A DNA stretch of 64,000 nucleotides from Patiria miniata (lineage: Eukaryota; Echinodermata; Asteroidea; Valvatida; Asterinidae). The DNA is taken from contig NW_024037069.1 in assembly GCF_015706575.1 (NCBI RefSeq), positions 32,013,315-32,077,314 on the forward strand. Reading direction: 5' to 3'. The first letter of the stretch is position 1; each line of letters opens with the position of its first letter. Made by a program: the position numbers and the translations under genes. The notes beneath the pieces are model-generated. The model did no database searches, was not told where the DNA came from, and was given only the letters and a program-made list of their open reading frames with translations. This document shows, piece by piece, positions 25,939-38,300 of the stretch.

Positions 25939-27371
25939 TTTCGTGCGAAGTGCCCGTTTCTACCACACCTGTAGCACACTATGTCCGCCATAAATCGCCG
26001 TCTATGATAGGTGTTACTTTCTTCGTCGTGTTTCTCCTTCCGTAGTCCGTCCGTAGATGTTGCCTTGGCAAGCTGGTTTGTCACCCAAGCTCTTGTTTCG
26101 ACTTGCGCCTCTTGTATGGCCTGAGTTGTTCTCCGGTAAATGTCATCGGCAATCCCCTCCAGCCCATGCTGCAGCGTGTCTGTCTCCCCACCGAGAACTC
26201 GAGCGTGTTTCTGTCTATGACCACTCCGTTGTTCCTCTATTTTCAAGAAACTCTCCGTCGCCATGGCCGCTCTGATTGCCTCATCGAGCGTATTTGGCCT
26301 CGCCCGAAAAATCCCCTCCCGTATGGCTTGGTCCTCAATTGCATCGGAAAAATGGCCTCTCGCTAGGCGGTCTTTCCCCTCGTCTGCAATCTCCGGATAG
26401 GCTAGTGTAGCCAGCTCCCTTATCGCCTGACCAAGTTCCCTTAAGGTTTCTCTCGGGCCTTGCCGCCTACAACGAAGTTCCATCAGATGATTTTCGGACA
26501 ACTGCCCCGGACCAAATCTCCTTTCTAGTCTGTCTTTCATGTCTTCATACGTCATTTCTTCACCAGCCGGTCCGTTACTCAGCACCTTTACGGCTGTCCC
26601 CTGCAGACTGGCAGCTAAGAAAACTTTCGCCTGTTTGTCATCCCATTGGTTAGCAAGTTTGCAAGCCTCAAAGTGGTGCAAAAAATCTCTCCATGAGGTT
26701 TTCCCGTTGTATCTATCCGGCACAATATTTGGGCGGCGAATTGTCGTAGTCGTATGGCTCTCATCTTTCCCCTGATTTCCCTCGTGTCTCCCTTCACGCT
26801 TCAAATCTTTTCTAACTGAAGGCTTCTCTAATTGGTCGGTCGTTCTTTCTGTTAGCTGCAAGGAAGAACTCCTCTCCATCGACGAACCAATGTTCATGAT
26901 GTCTTCACCGCCTACTCCGTCGACATCAATTACTGCGCCCATCGCTGTAGATGATGAAACTGGTGAATTAACTGGCGCCATCATCACCAATGAAGGTACA
27001 CGACGACCTGTTCTCGGCTTAGGTGTCGGCCTGCTCCTTGGCACTGGTGTAGGTGATGAACTGCTCCCCGTGTCTCCATAGTTCGCCAGCGTCGAGGCCC
27101 TTCCGGTATAATCATCATTATACCTCCCTCTCGAAGGTGGTGATTCAAACTCCATCGTCCCTTCCGGTACTCGTGGCCTCTTGACATCTATTTCACCTAA
27201 CTGCACCCGTAGTTGGTCTAACTCTGAGTGGAGCTGCGTATACAACTTCTCCAACTGCCGTCTCTCTTCAAGGGACCGTTGGCTAATCTCCAACCCCTCA
27301 GCCCGTCGCCACTCATCCACCGATGCCGTCTGTGGTCCTTCCGCCCTCTGCTGCTGCTGCTGTTGTTCCAT
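25821..27371 (-). mobile_element. Gypsy element: gag region
   Basis: A 516-aa frame beginning just inside the right terminal repeat. The central part is capsid-like (WRDFLHHFEACKLANQW, LRELGQAIRELATLAYPE) and a CCHC zinc knuckle (CYRCGRNGHFARNC) lies near the end. It has the usual position and size for Ty3/gypsy gag. Confidence 0.9.
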
Positions 27372-27395
27372 AACTCGCTAGTGTCTAATGTAGGT

Positions 27396-27649
27396 CCCCG
27401 CAACTAGGGTTCACGGGGTACAGCCTAATCCCACCAATCCAACAGCCAGCGAGCAACGGCAGAGCGTACTTGCTTTCGTCCGCACGGAGCAAGAGCAAGC
27501 AGCGGAAAGACGCCCGCGACGCACGTGCAGCGCGCTTAAATACACTGCACGCAGAGCACCAGCGACGTGCACTGCCGCACGGAACGCAGCCCGCGCACCA
27601 GCGCTCAGCAGCTACGGAAGCCCAGTGCGCGAAGCAATATTTCGTTACA
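27396..27649 (-). repeat. Terminal repeat of the gypsy element, right copy
   Basis: Matches the right part of 19209-19854 with about three differences and ends in GTTACA before the GTAT target duplication. Confidence 0.85.
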
Positions 27650-28015
27650 GTATGGTTAAAACCGTACCCCGGATGAGATTTTCAGGGTAACATCTTTCAG
27701 TTCTGCAACATCTTTCAATTCTGTTCCCAATATTTGTATTTTTTATTTTATTTTTTTTTCGGGGGGGGGAGGTTTGTAGAAAAGAAAATGGCCATAAATA
27801 GGCGAGACTTCCCCCTTTTCAGTAGCAGTGTTGCAGAATTTTAAAAGGGGATTTATACATGTATCAGATAAGTTTAAGCGTCTTAATTCGAAACCACTCA
27901 AAAATGACATCTCAAGTTGATTTTATTTTTAATTATACTTTTTTTTAATCATTTGCTGTATGCTTATCCTTCCACCTTTTCATCCATGTCTTATTTTGAT
28001 CTTGACAGTAGATAG

Positions 28016-28955
28016 TTGTCAGTGACTGGGTCTTGAAGGCGGCACCATTCCTGATGAGCGTATCCGAGCATCAAGTGATGGTGACTTTAATCCTGCCGCC
28101 ATGGCACGACTGAATGGCCCGTCGTATTGGAGTCCAAAATACTGGTAGGTCACTGCTCCCATCAGTGCACTGCGCGGTTGGGTTGTGTCTTAGTCTTAAG
28201 ACTGCACTTGCACCTTTTCCTGCTACTCCGGTCCCGATCTTGCAAGTGTCGTTAATCCATCTCGGCGCTAGGGGGCGCTATCAACAAGATTATCAAATTT
28301 TTACATGGGAACTTTGGCATTGAGACCCAGAGAATGTCCAAGTAACCCTTACGCGCGCTTGAGATGCTCGGAATCTCATGAGTCCCACTGCTACGGTTCC
28401 CATCAAGACTGCATTGGATTCATCTTTCTGATTGCGACGCCTACCACCGCCGCAGTTTGATGGCGTTTTGTAAGTCAGAGACCGGATGCCTACGTGAAAA
28501 AAAAAACTACAGCCTTGCACAAAGACTAAACAAGGTTGAAATATTGGCAAGCTTTTGTCAGTTTTTGTTTTAACTCTTGCGATTCCGTCCTGTTTGATCT
28601 GAGAATAATGTCTAATTTTCAAGCATAAGGAACCTAAAGGTCGTGAGTGAACGTAATAATTGTTATACCATGAAAGAAGAAAAAACCTTTTAAACATTTA
28701 TTCATAAGTGCTTGAAACAGTTTACCTATTCCTATTGGTCGAGAGCCCGTCACGTGGTTGATTTTAAACAAACGGGGAAACACCGCTGCATTGTGCGCCA
28801 AATCGCGGAGTACGCGCCTATCCCCTTATAAGGATATGTTTAGCACTACGCGCGCGAGGCACATACCATCGACATGTCCAGAGGGTAAACGTGCGCTTCG
28901 GTTTGAGTTGATTCAATGTCCGATGGATTAATTCCATGTGGATTGATATTCATTA
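28016..28955 (+). pseudogene. Relic of a third discoidin-type gene
   Basis: 28016-28144 matches the fourth coding exon of the duplicated discoidin genes, with the same 129-nt length, same splice phases and a GTAGGT donor, but on the opposite strand. One Arg codon (CGA) has become TGA. 28883-28955 matches the end of the terminal exon (ALRFELIQCPMD, stop at 28929-28931) and the bases beyond it. I find no counterpart of the middle discoidin exon or of the N-terminal exons, so this is a decayed, partial copy. Confidence 0.8.
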
Positions 28956-29084
28956 TAGAAAAGATTCCTGCCACACGATTTTAAAGAAAAAGGAGGGGAA
29001 AAAATGTGAGAAATTAAAGCGATTTTCAATAGCACCCTTGAACAAAGACATTGAAATAACATTGGACCACCAACATAGGAATGG

Positions 29085-29150
29085 GTAGCCCGGTTGGCAG
29101 CGCACTAGAGGTCGCAGGTTCAAACCCAGCCCCAGACAGGTTTTTTTTGT
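29085..29150 (+). mobile_element. Possible degenerate tRNA-derived SINE head
   Basis: GGTAGCCCGGTTGGC resembles an RNA polymerase III A box and GGTTCAAACCC a B box, followed by a T run. The spacing is short and no cloverleaf forms, so it is not a tRNA gene. Confidence 0.35.
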
Positions 29151-29636
29151 ACTCGTTTTTATATGCACCTATAAACAATTTCACTTGTGGTTTATTCGAA
29201 AAGTTAGAAATGAAAGAACATAGTATCTTTCGGTTGAATCATATAGATAGAGCAAACAGATGCAGTTTGGTGTCCGTGTTGTTCATTTTGAATGTACATG
29301 ACAACGGTGAATTGTTTTAATATCGCAGAGATTTGGTGGCTTGATATTTAATCAAATGGTTGTGTCGATAAATAGTTCAACAGTACAAGTTAGTTTAATC
29401 AAGCTGTACAAACATGCAGTAGATGCTATGTGGTTTAACTCTTCATTTGGGATCGTAGGATTAATGTAGGATTTTAAAGCATTTCCATGCTTCACATTGC
29501 ACGCTTTCTTGCACTCATGAACCCAGTGATACCTCAACAACTTTATCTTTAGCACACAAAACACGTTATCGTTGATATAAACTTAATTTACAAAAAACTG
29601 TGTTGTTCCTAAACTTAAATAGCGAATACTGGCTCT

Positions 29637-29735
29637 CAAACAACAACCACAACAACCACAAGAACCACAAGAACCACAACAACCACAACAACCACAACAA
29701 CCACAACAACCACAACAACCACAACAACAACCAGA
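29637..29735. repeat. (CAACCA)n-type microsatellite
   Basis: Around 100 bp of CAACCACAA/CAAGAACCA units. Confidence 0.92.
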
Positions 29736-30983
29736 GTCAACATTTACGCTGCCGTATATATAATGACATTTTATTATAGATTGTCAGCTATCCCATTATT
29801 TGCTCATTGTGTTATTTGGATATTTTTTAGACTGAAATTCAAGTGAACAAAATTCAACTTCACTTCGCAGTTCGTAACAGAAGTCTTTTACATACTTGTA
29901 AATAGGCGATCTAACGAATGTGTGTCTGAGAATTTTGAAACATGCACTAAAAAAACTGATATGAAAGCACTTAATAACGCACAGAAAGTACACTTCAATG
30001 TTTGACGGAAAAACATGGTGAAATGTTCCCGGCTTTCTCACTTATGTTGATGCCAACCACAGCCACCGCTAGTTCCGTGTCTACGATGGGTGGTTAACCC
30101 TTTCGCTTCACTGCAAAAACTAAACACTTTCTTGCTATCACTTCATAACAATTTGGTATAAATACCAAACATGTATAGAGTATTGATAAACAGTATTTAG
30201 CAACTGCACACTGATGTTCAGGCATTGGACATGTAATGTTCAGCCTCTAAACCTGTTTACAAAGTAATAGCAAGATCATTTGAATTTAATTTCTAAACGC
30301 AGCTTAAGGAGTGTACTCTTGATTAAAATAATGATTATTACTAGAATTGTACCATAAACAATATTTAAACAACATCTTGAGTATATAAATAATTAGAGAC
30401 TTTGCGTAATATGTCTCGATTTTATGCTTAATATTAGCGTATAAGTATCTCAGTGAAGTCATCATTTTTGTAATTAAAAGCACTTATCTTAACGTTGACT
30501 AGATCCAATGGTTCGCATTTTACGACAAAGGCTTTGTTTTCGATAATATAAATGTTAAATTAATAATCGTGTACAATGAGCACATGATTGAAGTTTACAG
30601 CACAGTTTACTTCTTTATGCCCACATGGTGTCTGAGTAAATGGTCATATATCAATTACCGCTTGTCTAATTAGGTATAAAAGTAATCAATTAATGATATC
30701 ATTATTTTGTGACTGCATTTGTCTCGTCATTTCTTGAATAATTATTATACTAAGGATTTGTTAAACCAAAGCGGGGAAATAAACACAAAGATGACTATAT
30801 AGGACAGGTTGAGACGGCAAAGGAACATGTTGAGTTTAAAATATAGGAGGAAATTCCCTGCTAAACAGGGACAAATAAAGAATACTAGGTAAGCCTGCTT
30901 AATCTCACATCAGGCCAAGTCAGAGCGCATATTCAATTGATTTACAACGGATATTCACTGGCAGACGTTTCAAACATCTGTAT

Positions 30984-31289
30984 GGGGCCAATTACACGGC
31001 GCTGCTAAGCAAAAAAAATGCTTAGCACAAAAAAGTATAGCTTATAAAAAATCCCACTTTCACGCGCTGCTCAGCACAAAAGTTGCTTAGCACAACAAAA
31101 GTCTGGCTTATAAAAGCAGGTTATCAGCCAAAACTCCATGTGATGTATAATGCTTGTGATTAGTATTCAACTGTTGTTTGCTTAGCATAAAAATCACGTG
31201 GAGTTTTGGCTGGTAATATGCTTTTATAAGCTAGACTTTGTTGTGCTAAGCAACTTTTTGTGCTTAGCAGCGCCGTGAAATTGGGCCCT
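30984..31289. mobile_element. Fold-back element downstream of the phosphatase gene
   Basis: A long imperfect inverted repeat. The left arm reads GGGGCCAATTACACGGCGCT and continues to CAGCCAAAACTCCATGTGAT. The right arm carries the complements, from ATCACGTGGAGTTTTGGCTG to AAATTGGGCCC. CTTAGCA words are repeated in both arms. It begins about 330 bp past the stop codon, so it may fall inside the 3' UTR. No coding capacity, and target duplication unclear. Confidence 0.8.
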
Positions 31290-31617
31290 GGTCTACACAA
31301 TGACCCAGATTTAGCACATCAGTGCGGGGTAATCCTAAACGATAACACTGCCCCGCGCTCCGTACCGCAAACAGTCTTGTCAGTCAGTCAGAAAGTCAGT
31401 CAGCGAGATAGGAACAAAAAGGCTAGTAGCCTGGGCCCCAAGACGAACATAAATTGCTGAGCTAGAATTGAAACTAGATTTCATACCGAGGTAGAAGCGA
31501 AACCTACCTTTTAAAAATCCTCTCTGACGTTACAAAAACTTTAGGTATCAGTTACAAATTAATGGACATGCAAATCTGACATTTATGATGTCTAATAAGT
31601 TGTTCCACACTGGTTCA

Positions 31618-34600
31618 TCAATAGTTCTCGTAGATTGAGCCGGAATCCAAGTAGGTTTGGATCACCTGGTAGCACAGTTGGTACTGAGCCTGAAATTAAG
31701 ATCAAAACATAGGTATGAGTTGATTTCATTCATGTTCACATTTAAATATCACAATTACATGGTGACTGTCTTTAGTAAAAAAAAAAGGTCTTTGGTTTCT
31801 GGTATGGAGTGGTGCGGCGAAGCGTCTTTTTTTTTTTTTTACTTTTTTTTTTTCGTTAAATGTCGGCTGATGACTGCAAATGGTTCCTGACTAAATTTAG
31901 TGCAAAATGTATCGGAGCCCAGAGAGGCCACATAAAGTTTATACTCGACTGAACCCCATTGAAAACACGTTTAAATTGTGCAGCAGCAGGATTCCAGTCA
32001 AACCAGTGAGTTTGGCGGTTTTGAGACAGCATCTTAAATTGAAAAAAAATAACTTTTTCATTTTGCCGACGCGCATGGATACCACGACGCGCGTGCAGAC
32101 CAGAAACCGGAGCCTTTTTTGGCCTTGGTATCCATTCATGAATTAAAGTATTGCTTCAGTTATAATAACCCCACTGTTTTGGCTACTGCTCTATTTTTTC
32201 ACCAATGTTGAAGCAACAAAACATCTGATTTGGCCACGAACTAAGAACCCGATGCACACCAAGCCAATCAACAAGACAAGGTTTCGAAAAGTCCTTATAC
32301 CACATCGCAAGATTCTGCTTAAAATCACCCATTACGCCCCGGTACGTAGGTGCAGTAATAATGACTTGACACGTACCAAAGTTTTGACCATCCCAGCCCG
32401 GGTGGTGCGGAGTTTCTTAATGGCTTGGAAGACGTCTACGTCTTTCTCCACTGCGAGTTGGTCCAGGAGTGTGAGTATGGCGCAGAATGTTCCGCTGCAT
32501 CCAACACCGTCACTGAGACAAGAATGAACAGTTTGGTGAAAAAAAATAATTCAACTTGAATTGTTTGTATTAATTTAAAATGGTAGAAACACATGGAATA
32601 TGATTTGTTCTATGTGAGTCATTCTGGTACTTCATAAGTACAACGAAAACATTTCATCGGTCTTCCTTTGTTTATACCTCTCATCGGTTTTATACACGTA
32701 TACCAATTGAGGACTGTCCTCACTTTGTTTCATGGTCCCCAATCAGAAATGAATTATGGGTGTCGTCGATGAAGAACAGGAAAGCTGATGAAGAAACCTA
32801 CAGGAATAAAGTTTAGTTCAGACTGTTCAGACAGAGGGGAAAAAGTTCAAGCTTTAACGACATTTCAGAGATCCCATGGATTAAAATATGCATACCTACA
32901 ACCCCGGTCAAAATGGTTGGGGCACTTCCTGAGCCTGCCACGGTCACCCACTCCCCCGCTCTCCCAGTCAATGTTGTTCTCTCCAGCTGATAGAGCACAC
33001 ACCGCGTAATGAGAGACAACATTGAACGGGGGCCGGGGGGTTGGGGGCCCAGCGAGATTTGGCCAAGATTGCAGGTAAGGAAAGTGAAACTGCGCGGCTG
33101 CCACGGCTGACAACTATAGATTGTTTCTCCCTGTGAAGTACTTACATGCAGTGGACAGCGATGGGTCCATCAGGGTGGTCAGTCGTCCACATCTTAACAG
33201 CCTCCAGCACCTTGAGGAGACTAGACGGAGATCTTGGGACCTCTTTCCCAGGGGGCCATCCCAGGTATTGGATCTGACAGACGCTCTGAACCTCGTCATT
33301 CTATTTGTCAAAGTAATTGGTTGAACATATTGTTTGTTTTGCTTACTAGCAACAAAACCTACAGTATTTAATGGCAAAATCTGACATCTAATAATGATTC
33401 GTGTGCTTCGTGGGTATACAAACATGTACCAAAAGAACGAAATTTTAGGCATCGGACTGTTTCTAATGACATAATCTGTTTCGAATAAGCTGCAACTTAT
33501 ATACAATATTTAACAAACAACATTCGACTTATAGCTACGGTCACCCATTACTATAGAAATACCCAATCAAATCGAACGCACGTATAGTCGACAATAAGTG
33601 AACAAGTCTATTCGACCATTCGGGTTAGCCTACCTCAGATTGGTCATATCGCTGGTTACCAAAAAAATGCGGGCACTCAGCGTGATGCAGGGAGCCAGGA
33701 CATGAACGTTCGAGCACAGTTCGACGCGGGATCCTGATTCTAAGTTAAAAGTTAGCGCGCAGGCGCAAGGTGCGTCACGAGTCAACGACAAATTGATGAA
33801 TGGTCTTTGATAGAACTTTCTCATTTGCCTACCTTCCTAGCGGGATAGCTAACATCAAACTGCCGTATGATAATGTCCTCGCAATATCGGTCCTCATTCG
33901 TCAGTGTAACGGTCAGTGGTCCGAACTCCAAACTGTCCTTCTCTGGCCAATACTGGACAACGCTCTGGAAAAAAGAATAGCAAGAGTCACAAGAGATTTA
34001 GGCTTATGGGAGGAAAGTACAGTGCTTATCAGGCCCTCCAGCGATATCATTGGGATGGTAATGACGTATCCTATCAAAGAGCTTGTACTGTATATTCAAC
34101 AGATGCATGCAGGTACCGTGTGGAATATCACCGTCTTTTGTGTTCGTTTAATTGCCATGTTCCTGACAAATTTTCAGCAAAAAGCCTTTTTTTAATAATT
34201 CATAAGTGTGGAAACAAAGCTACCCCTTGAAATATAAGGAATTGTATAGCCTATACCGGGTCATTGTCCATGGAATTGAGCACTACAATGCAAGATGCTT
34301 TGTAGTCAAACACCATCCTCCACATGTCACCCCGTGTGTTAGGCAGAGGTGCCTGGGTAGCTAGGTAGGCATGCTTGCTGTTATAACCCTGTTAGATAGA
34401 AGAACACAGACAATTAGGTTTCTATAACTCCAAGGGTATTACAATTTCTGCATAATAACTACGCTATATCAAATGTTTGCTAACAGTAACCATAATATAT
34501 CAAGCTAATACTAAACGTTCCCTTATTAGTGTTACGTCATGGGTATGGGCACGATATGGGAGGGCGTTATAGTTAAGATGTACGTTTTTGAGAAGTTTAA

Positions 34601-35303
34601 GGGGAATCACTCTAGGGGTTGACGGGTGAGGTATGGATCAAAGTTGTTGTCGATATTGTATTGGCAAGTTTGTAAGACTTACATCCAGGAATGTAGCATT
34701 GATGTAGTTGGTACTTCTTTCGTCACCTTTTGTCATCAGATACGGTCGGGTGCTGTCTTCTGTTAGACAAACAGTTTCAATGAAAATTGTAAAATGCATG
34801 TCCTACAAGGCCTTGATATTTATAATCCAAAGTCAGTGTAGAAATAAACAAAACATTATAAGCATTCTACACTTGTCCTTCAAACGAATGCTTATTGGAA
34901 TGTGGTTGGAGCACCAAATTTTGAAAAAAAGGCAACATCACAAGAAAAATAGTTCAACTTATGCTAAAGAGAAAACGAAAAATGTTTGCTGTCTTGAGCC
35001 AACAAGCTGACAAAACCCAAACAAATACAGGAAAAGTGTTTATACTTACTCACCAAAATCTGTTACTGTGGACCGAGAACACTGAACCTATATTCTCTAA
35101 AAATGAAATGAACTTTCAAGGAGTTTTGAAAATAGGTAGTAACAGTAACAGTGGGTTTGCATGTGCCAGTAATTATGTGCCTTTATTTTGGATACTGACT
35201 TACTTGGAATGCATTCTTTGAATCTGTTCTTATCAACGTTGGCGGCGCTTCTCCCTCCCATACACTGCTCCTCGCTCGGTGAGGCAGTGAATGACTCCAA
35301 CAT
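31618..35303 (-). CDS. Phosphatase gene exons 37-43: second domain D2, pseudophosphatase, and stop
   Basis: Exons 35303-35204, 34759-34683, 34388-34257, 33964-33833, 33300-33146, 32512-32377 and 31689-31618. The fold is recognisable ([28 protein letters not shown]), but WPD is WPP and the P-loop reads HCIDGVGCSG, so Cys 2347 is kept while the Arg six residues on is Cys 2353. The KNRY motif is [10 protein letters not shown]2 is therefore probably inactive, as D2 is in many receptor phosphatases, and regulatory. The protein ends [11 protein letters not shown]. Confidence 0.9.
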
Positions 35304-38300
35304 CTGTGAAGGTATCACAGAGAAAAAAATGGCAACCGATCAAAGATAATCAGCAGGGTTGAATAACTTACTCTGGGTCTATCTTCTTATCCGTCGTTAC
35401 TTATTACTTCAGATTACACCTCATTTAGGGTTGATAAAGAAGTTTCAACCTCTCGGGCATTCAGGTTTGGGGCTGAACGGGCTGAAGTGATTTTTTTCCA
35501 GAGAAGGGTCTTCCCTTAAAAGTGAGCTGACAGCTTAACAAGTAAATCCTTAAATATAGTACCCCATTGCCCTCTAAAACCACAATCTTCTAAAGAAGTT
35601 ATGACAAGAGTGTTTTACTATTATATTTAACCTTTAACCTTCTTAATAATAGCTCCATGGGTAGGACACCTGACTTTTATGTACGTTACTTTTAAGCCAT
35701 CTTTGTCACGTCACTGTAAGGGTAATGTGGGAACTAAGATTCACTGCTGAGAAGGAAAACCTTCCCAAACCAAGTTTAAATGCCTTGTGTTTAAGACTTT
35801 TATCATGATCAACATGTTTCCGAAAGCATTTCAGACGACTTGCCTGGAACTGCGCCTCAATGCCAGTAGTCCCTGTCTTCTTGTCCCGTTTCTTGAGTTT
35901 AGCGTAGCTCTGATGGAAGCAATCAGCGCTGATGGCCGTGTTCTCTAACAGACTCGACTCCAACAGAGCATCGAAGATGAACTTGTATTGATCCTAGAAA
36001 TACAAACGATGCAATATTGAGATGTTGCATACCATATGAACTCTTGTTGGTGTGAATTGTCACCTTCTAGTTTTAATTTACAAATCTGAAACTGGAAGTT
36101 TATCCGAAACCAAAGACTCACCAGAGTTTGCACCATAAGGAAGCGCTGATCCCTCATATCGCGTACAAACTTCAAGACATCGACTTGGCCCTCTGCCTCC
36201 GCCATCTCAAGCATGGAGTCCAAAGTAATGAAAATTCCTGTGCGGCCAACTCCAGCACTGAAGAAACGAGTACGACATAATCAAGTGTTTTAAACAATTT
36301 TCTCCACTCGAACTCAATGTGAAGTTTGAAGATATTCATTTGTGTTAAACTAATGTCCGAACGATGCTCGTAGAAAGGCTATGATAAAATTAAATAGATA
36401 TAATCGGTACTTATAGTTTCATAAATGTTGGCTCATAAGTTTGATTCGAGAGAAATACATAACAGACTCATTTCTCTTAGTCGGGTCATCTTTACTGAGA
36501 CTTAAGGTTGACTTCGATAGCAGAGAAAAGTGAACATGCCTTCGTGGAAGCTTTTTGAGAACTCAAAATACAAAGAGGTCACATAACGATACCTGCAGTG
36601 GACAACGATGGGTCCTTGTTGTGAAGCGTCTGTTGCTCGGACCCTTCTTACAAACTGAAGTAGCGGAAATGACTCTGGTGGTTTCATGTCTGGCCAGGTG
36701 GTGTAGTGGAACTGGGTTAACTCACGGTATTCACCCTCAGGCTCAGTGCTCTTTAAGATAAACAAATATTTTAATTTTGCACTACAAAAAAAAGGAAATC
36801 TATATTGAAAGAAGGGTGCGAATATCAGACGGTCACAAGTAAGTTTCTGCAATGTGTAAAATCTGGATAAATTCAGAAGAAGCGTTTAAAGCTTTAATTT
36901 GGGCAGATAGCGGCGGCATGTATTGCGTTATGTTAGCTTTACACGCAACAAAGTAAGCAACTTTAATCGAGTATCAGCAATTATGGTACGGAATATATGT
37001 AGGCTAGATAAAGCACAAACATGGTTTGGGCTTTTTTACAACGGGCATAGTGTTTTTAATGTAGGCCTAAACTGGATGGGATAAAAGAATGTCATGATTT
37101 GTACCTACCTTCGACAAGTGCAAAATTCTTTCAATGAAATTTGCGTGTTTTGTTTCGTCCACGTGACGGACGAACAGATCACCGTAGTTTGCGCTGCCCT
37201 CACTCGCTGGCCAGTATTGCTCGCATTTCCCCTGGACAAAGAGGAAAAAAGAGGTCAGAATAAAACCTAACCACGGAATGCTTGAAGATGAAATCGTTTG
37301 ATTAAAAAAAAAGTGAAAATAATGATTACCTGTGTGAGTCTGGTATACAGCGGAGTAATAAATATAATTTCGGCAATTCGCGTCCTATACACATTGATAT
37401 AAAAAAAAATTAGCGACAACTTTTTTTTTTTCAACGTGTGGACGGCGACTTTGTTTTTGTTTCCTTGTGTAGATGAGGGTATGATTTTTTGCATATAGAT
37501 GGTGATTATGTTTGTTTTACCCTGTGTAGATGGTGGTTTATTTTGATCGTTTTTTTTTCATCGTGTATAGATGGTGATGAATTTTTTCACTGTAAAAAGA
37601 TGGTATGCTGTATTTAGATGGCGGTACATTTTCACCATGTGGATGGCGAAGATTGGTAATGTCCTAGTTTTCTAGATTTGTTCGAGTGTTTGACCAAAAA
37701 AATGATATATAGGCGCAATTGTATGGCTTGTATGAACCACCTTTTTTTCGGCTCACAGACTTTAATGTCTGACCGGTTTCTTTTTATGAAACTTCGTACA
37801 CGTATCTGATGTCGTATTATAATCTTACTATTAACTAGAAAAAACACGGAAAAGCAGGGACTGTATATGCATGTAAGAACGACATGGACCGGTTGAAGAA
37901 ACGAAATAGATAGACCCATGCGTAGGCCAATCTCAAATCCAATTACCTTGCCATTTTCGATCAGGTTCGTCAGCATGACGATCTTTCCTACTCGTTCCTG
38001 CCACACCATGCGCCACATGTCCCGCACTGAAGCCTTGGTAGGACCTTTATCATATACAGAAACACTTATTTGAACAGTGTGACGTGCAAGGACGAATCTA
38101 CTGCCTTTATAAATGCTAAGTGCCTTTGAATTTACTACAATATACCACCTCATGCTTATTAGAAAAGGGTGACATACAAGATTGAACGTCTATGATATAG
38201 GAAAGGGGCATGCAATTCTGAACAGTTTAATTCTATTCCAACTTTTGATGATGACAACCCACTCAAATAATTATAGGACATGATGCTGTTGAAAAAAATT

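Larger units (their letters stand above)
19209..27649 (-). mobile_element. Ty3/gypsy LTR retrotransposon, nearly whole fossil
   Basis: An element of about 8.4 kb read on the minus strand. Ends are TG/CA with GTAT on both sides (19205-19208 and 27650-27653). Order from the right: terminal repeat, gag, pol (protease, reverse transcriptase, RNase H, integrase), an additional zinc-finger ORF, terminal repeat. The gag-protease-RT-RNase H-integrase order and a GPY-type integrase tail place it in Ty3/gypsy (Metaviridae). The stretch shared by the terminal repeats differs at about 3 of 254 positions, so the insertion is young. The reading frames are long and largely open. I judge it damaged by roughly one to a few changes and treat it as a fossil. 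Confidence 0.93.
28956..30983. other. Intergenic stretch, mostly unassigned
   Basis: AT-rich. It contains a weak tRNA-like SINE head at 29085-29150 and a microsatellite at 29637-29735. No exon is recognised. Confidence 0.55.
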
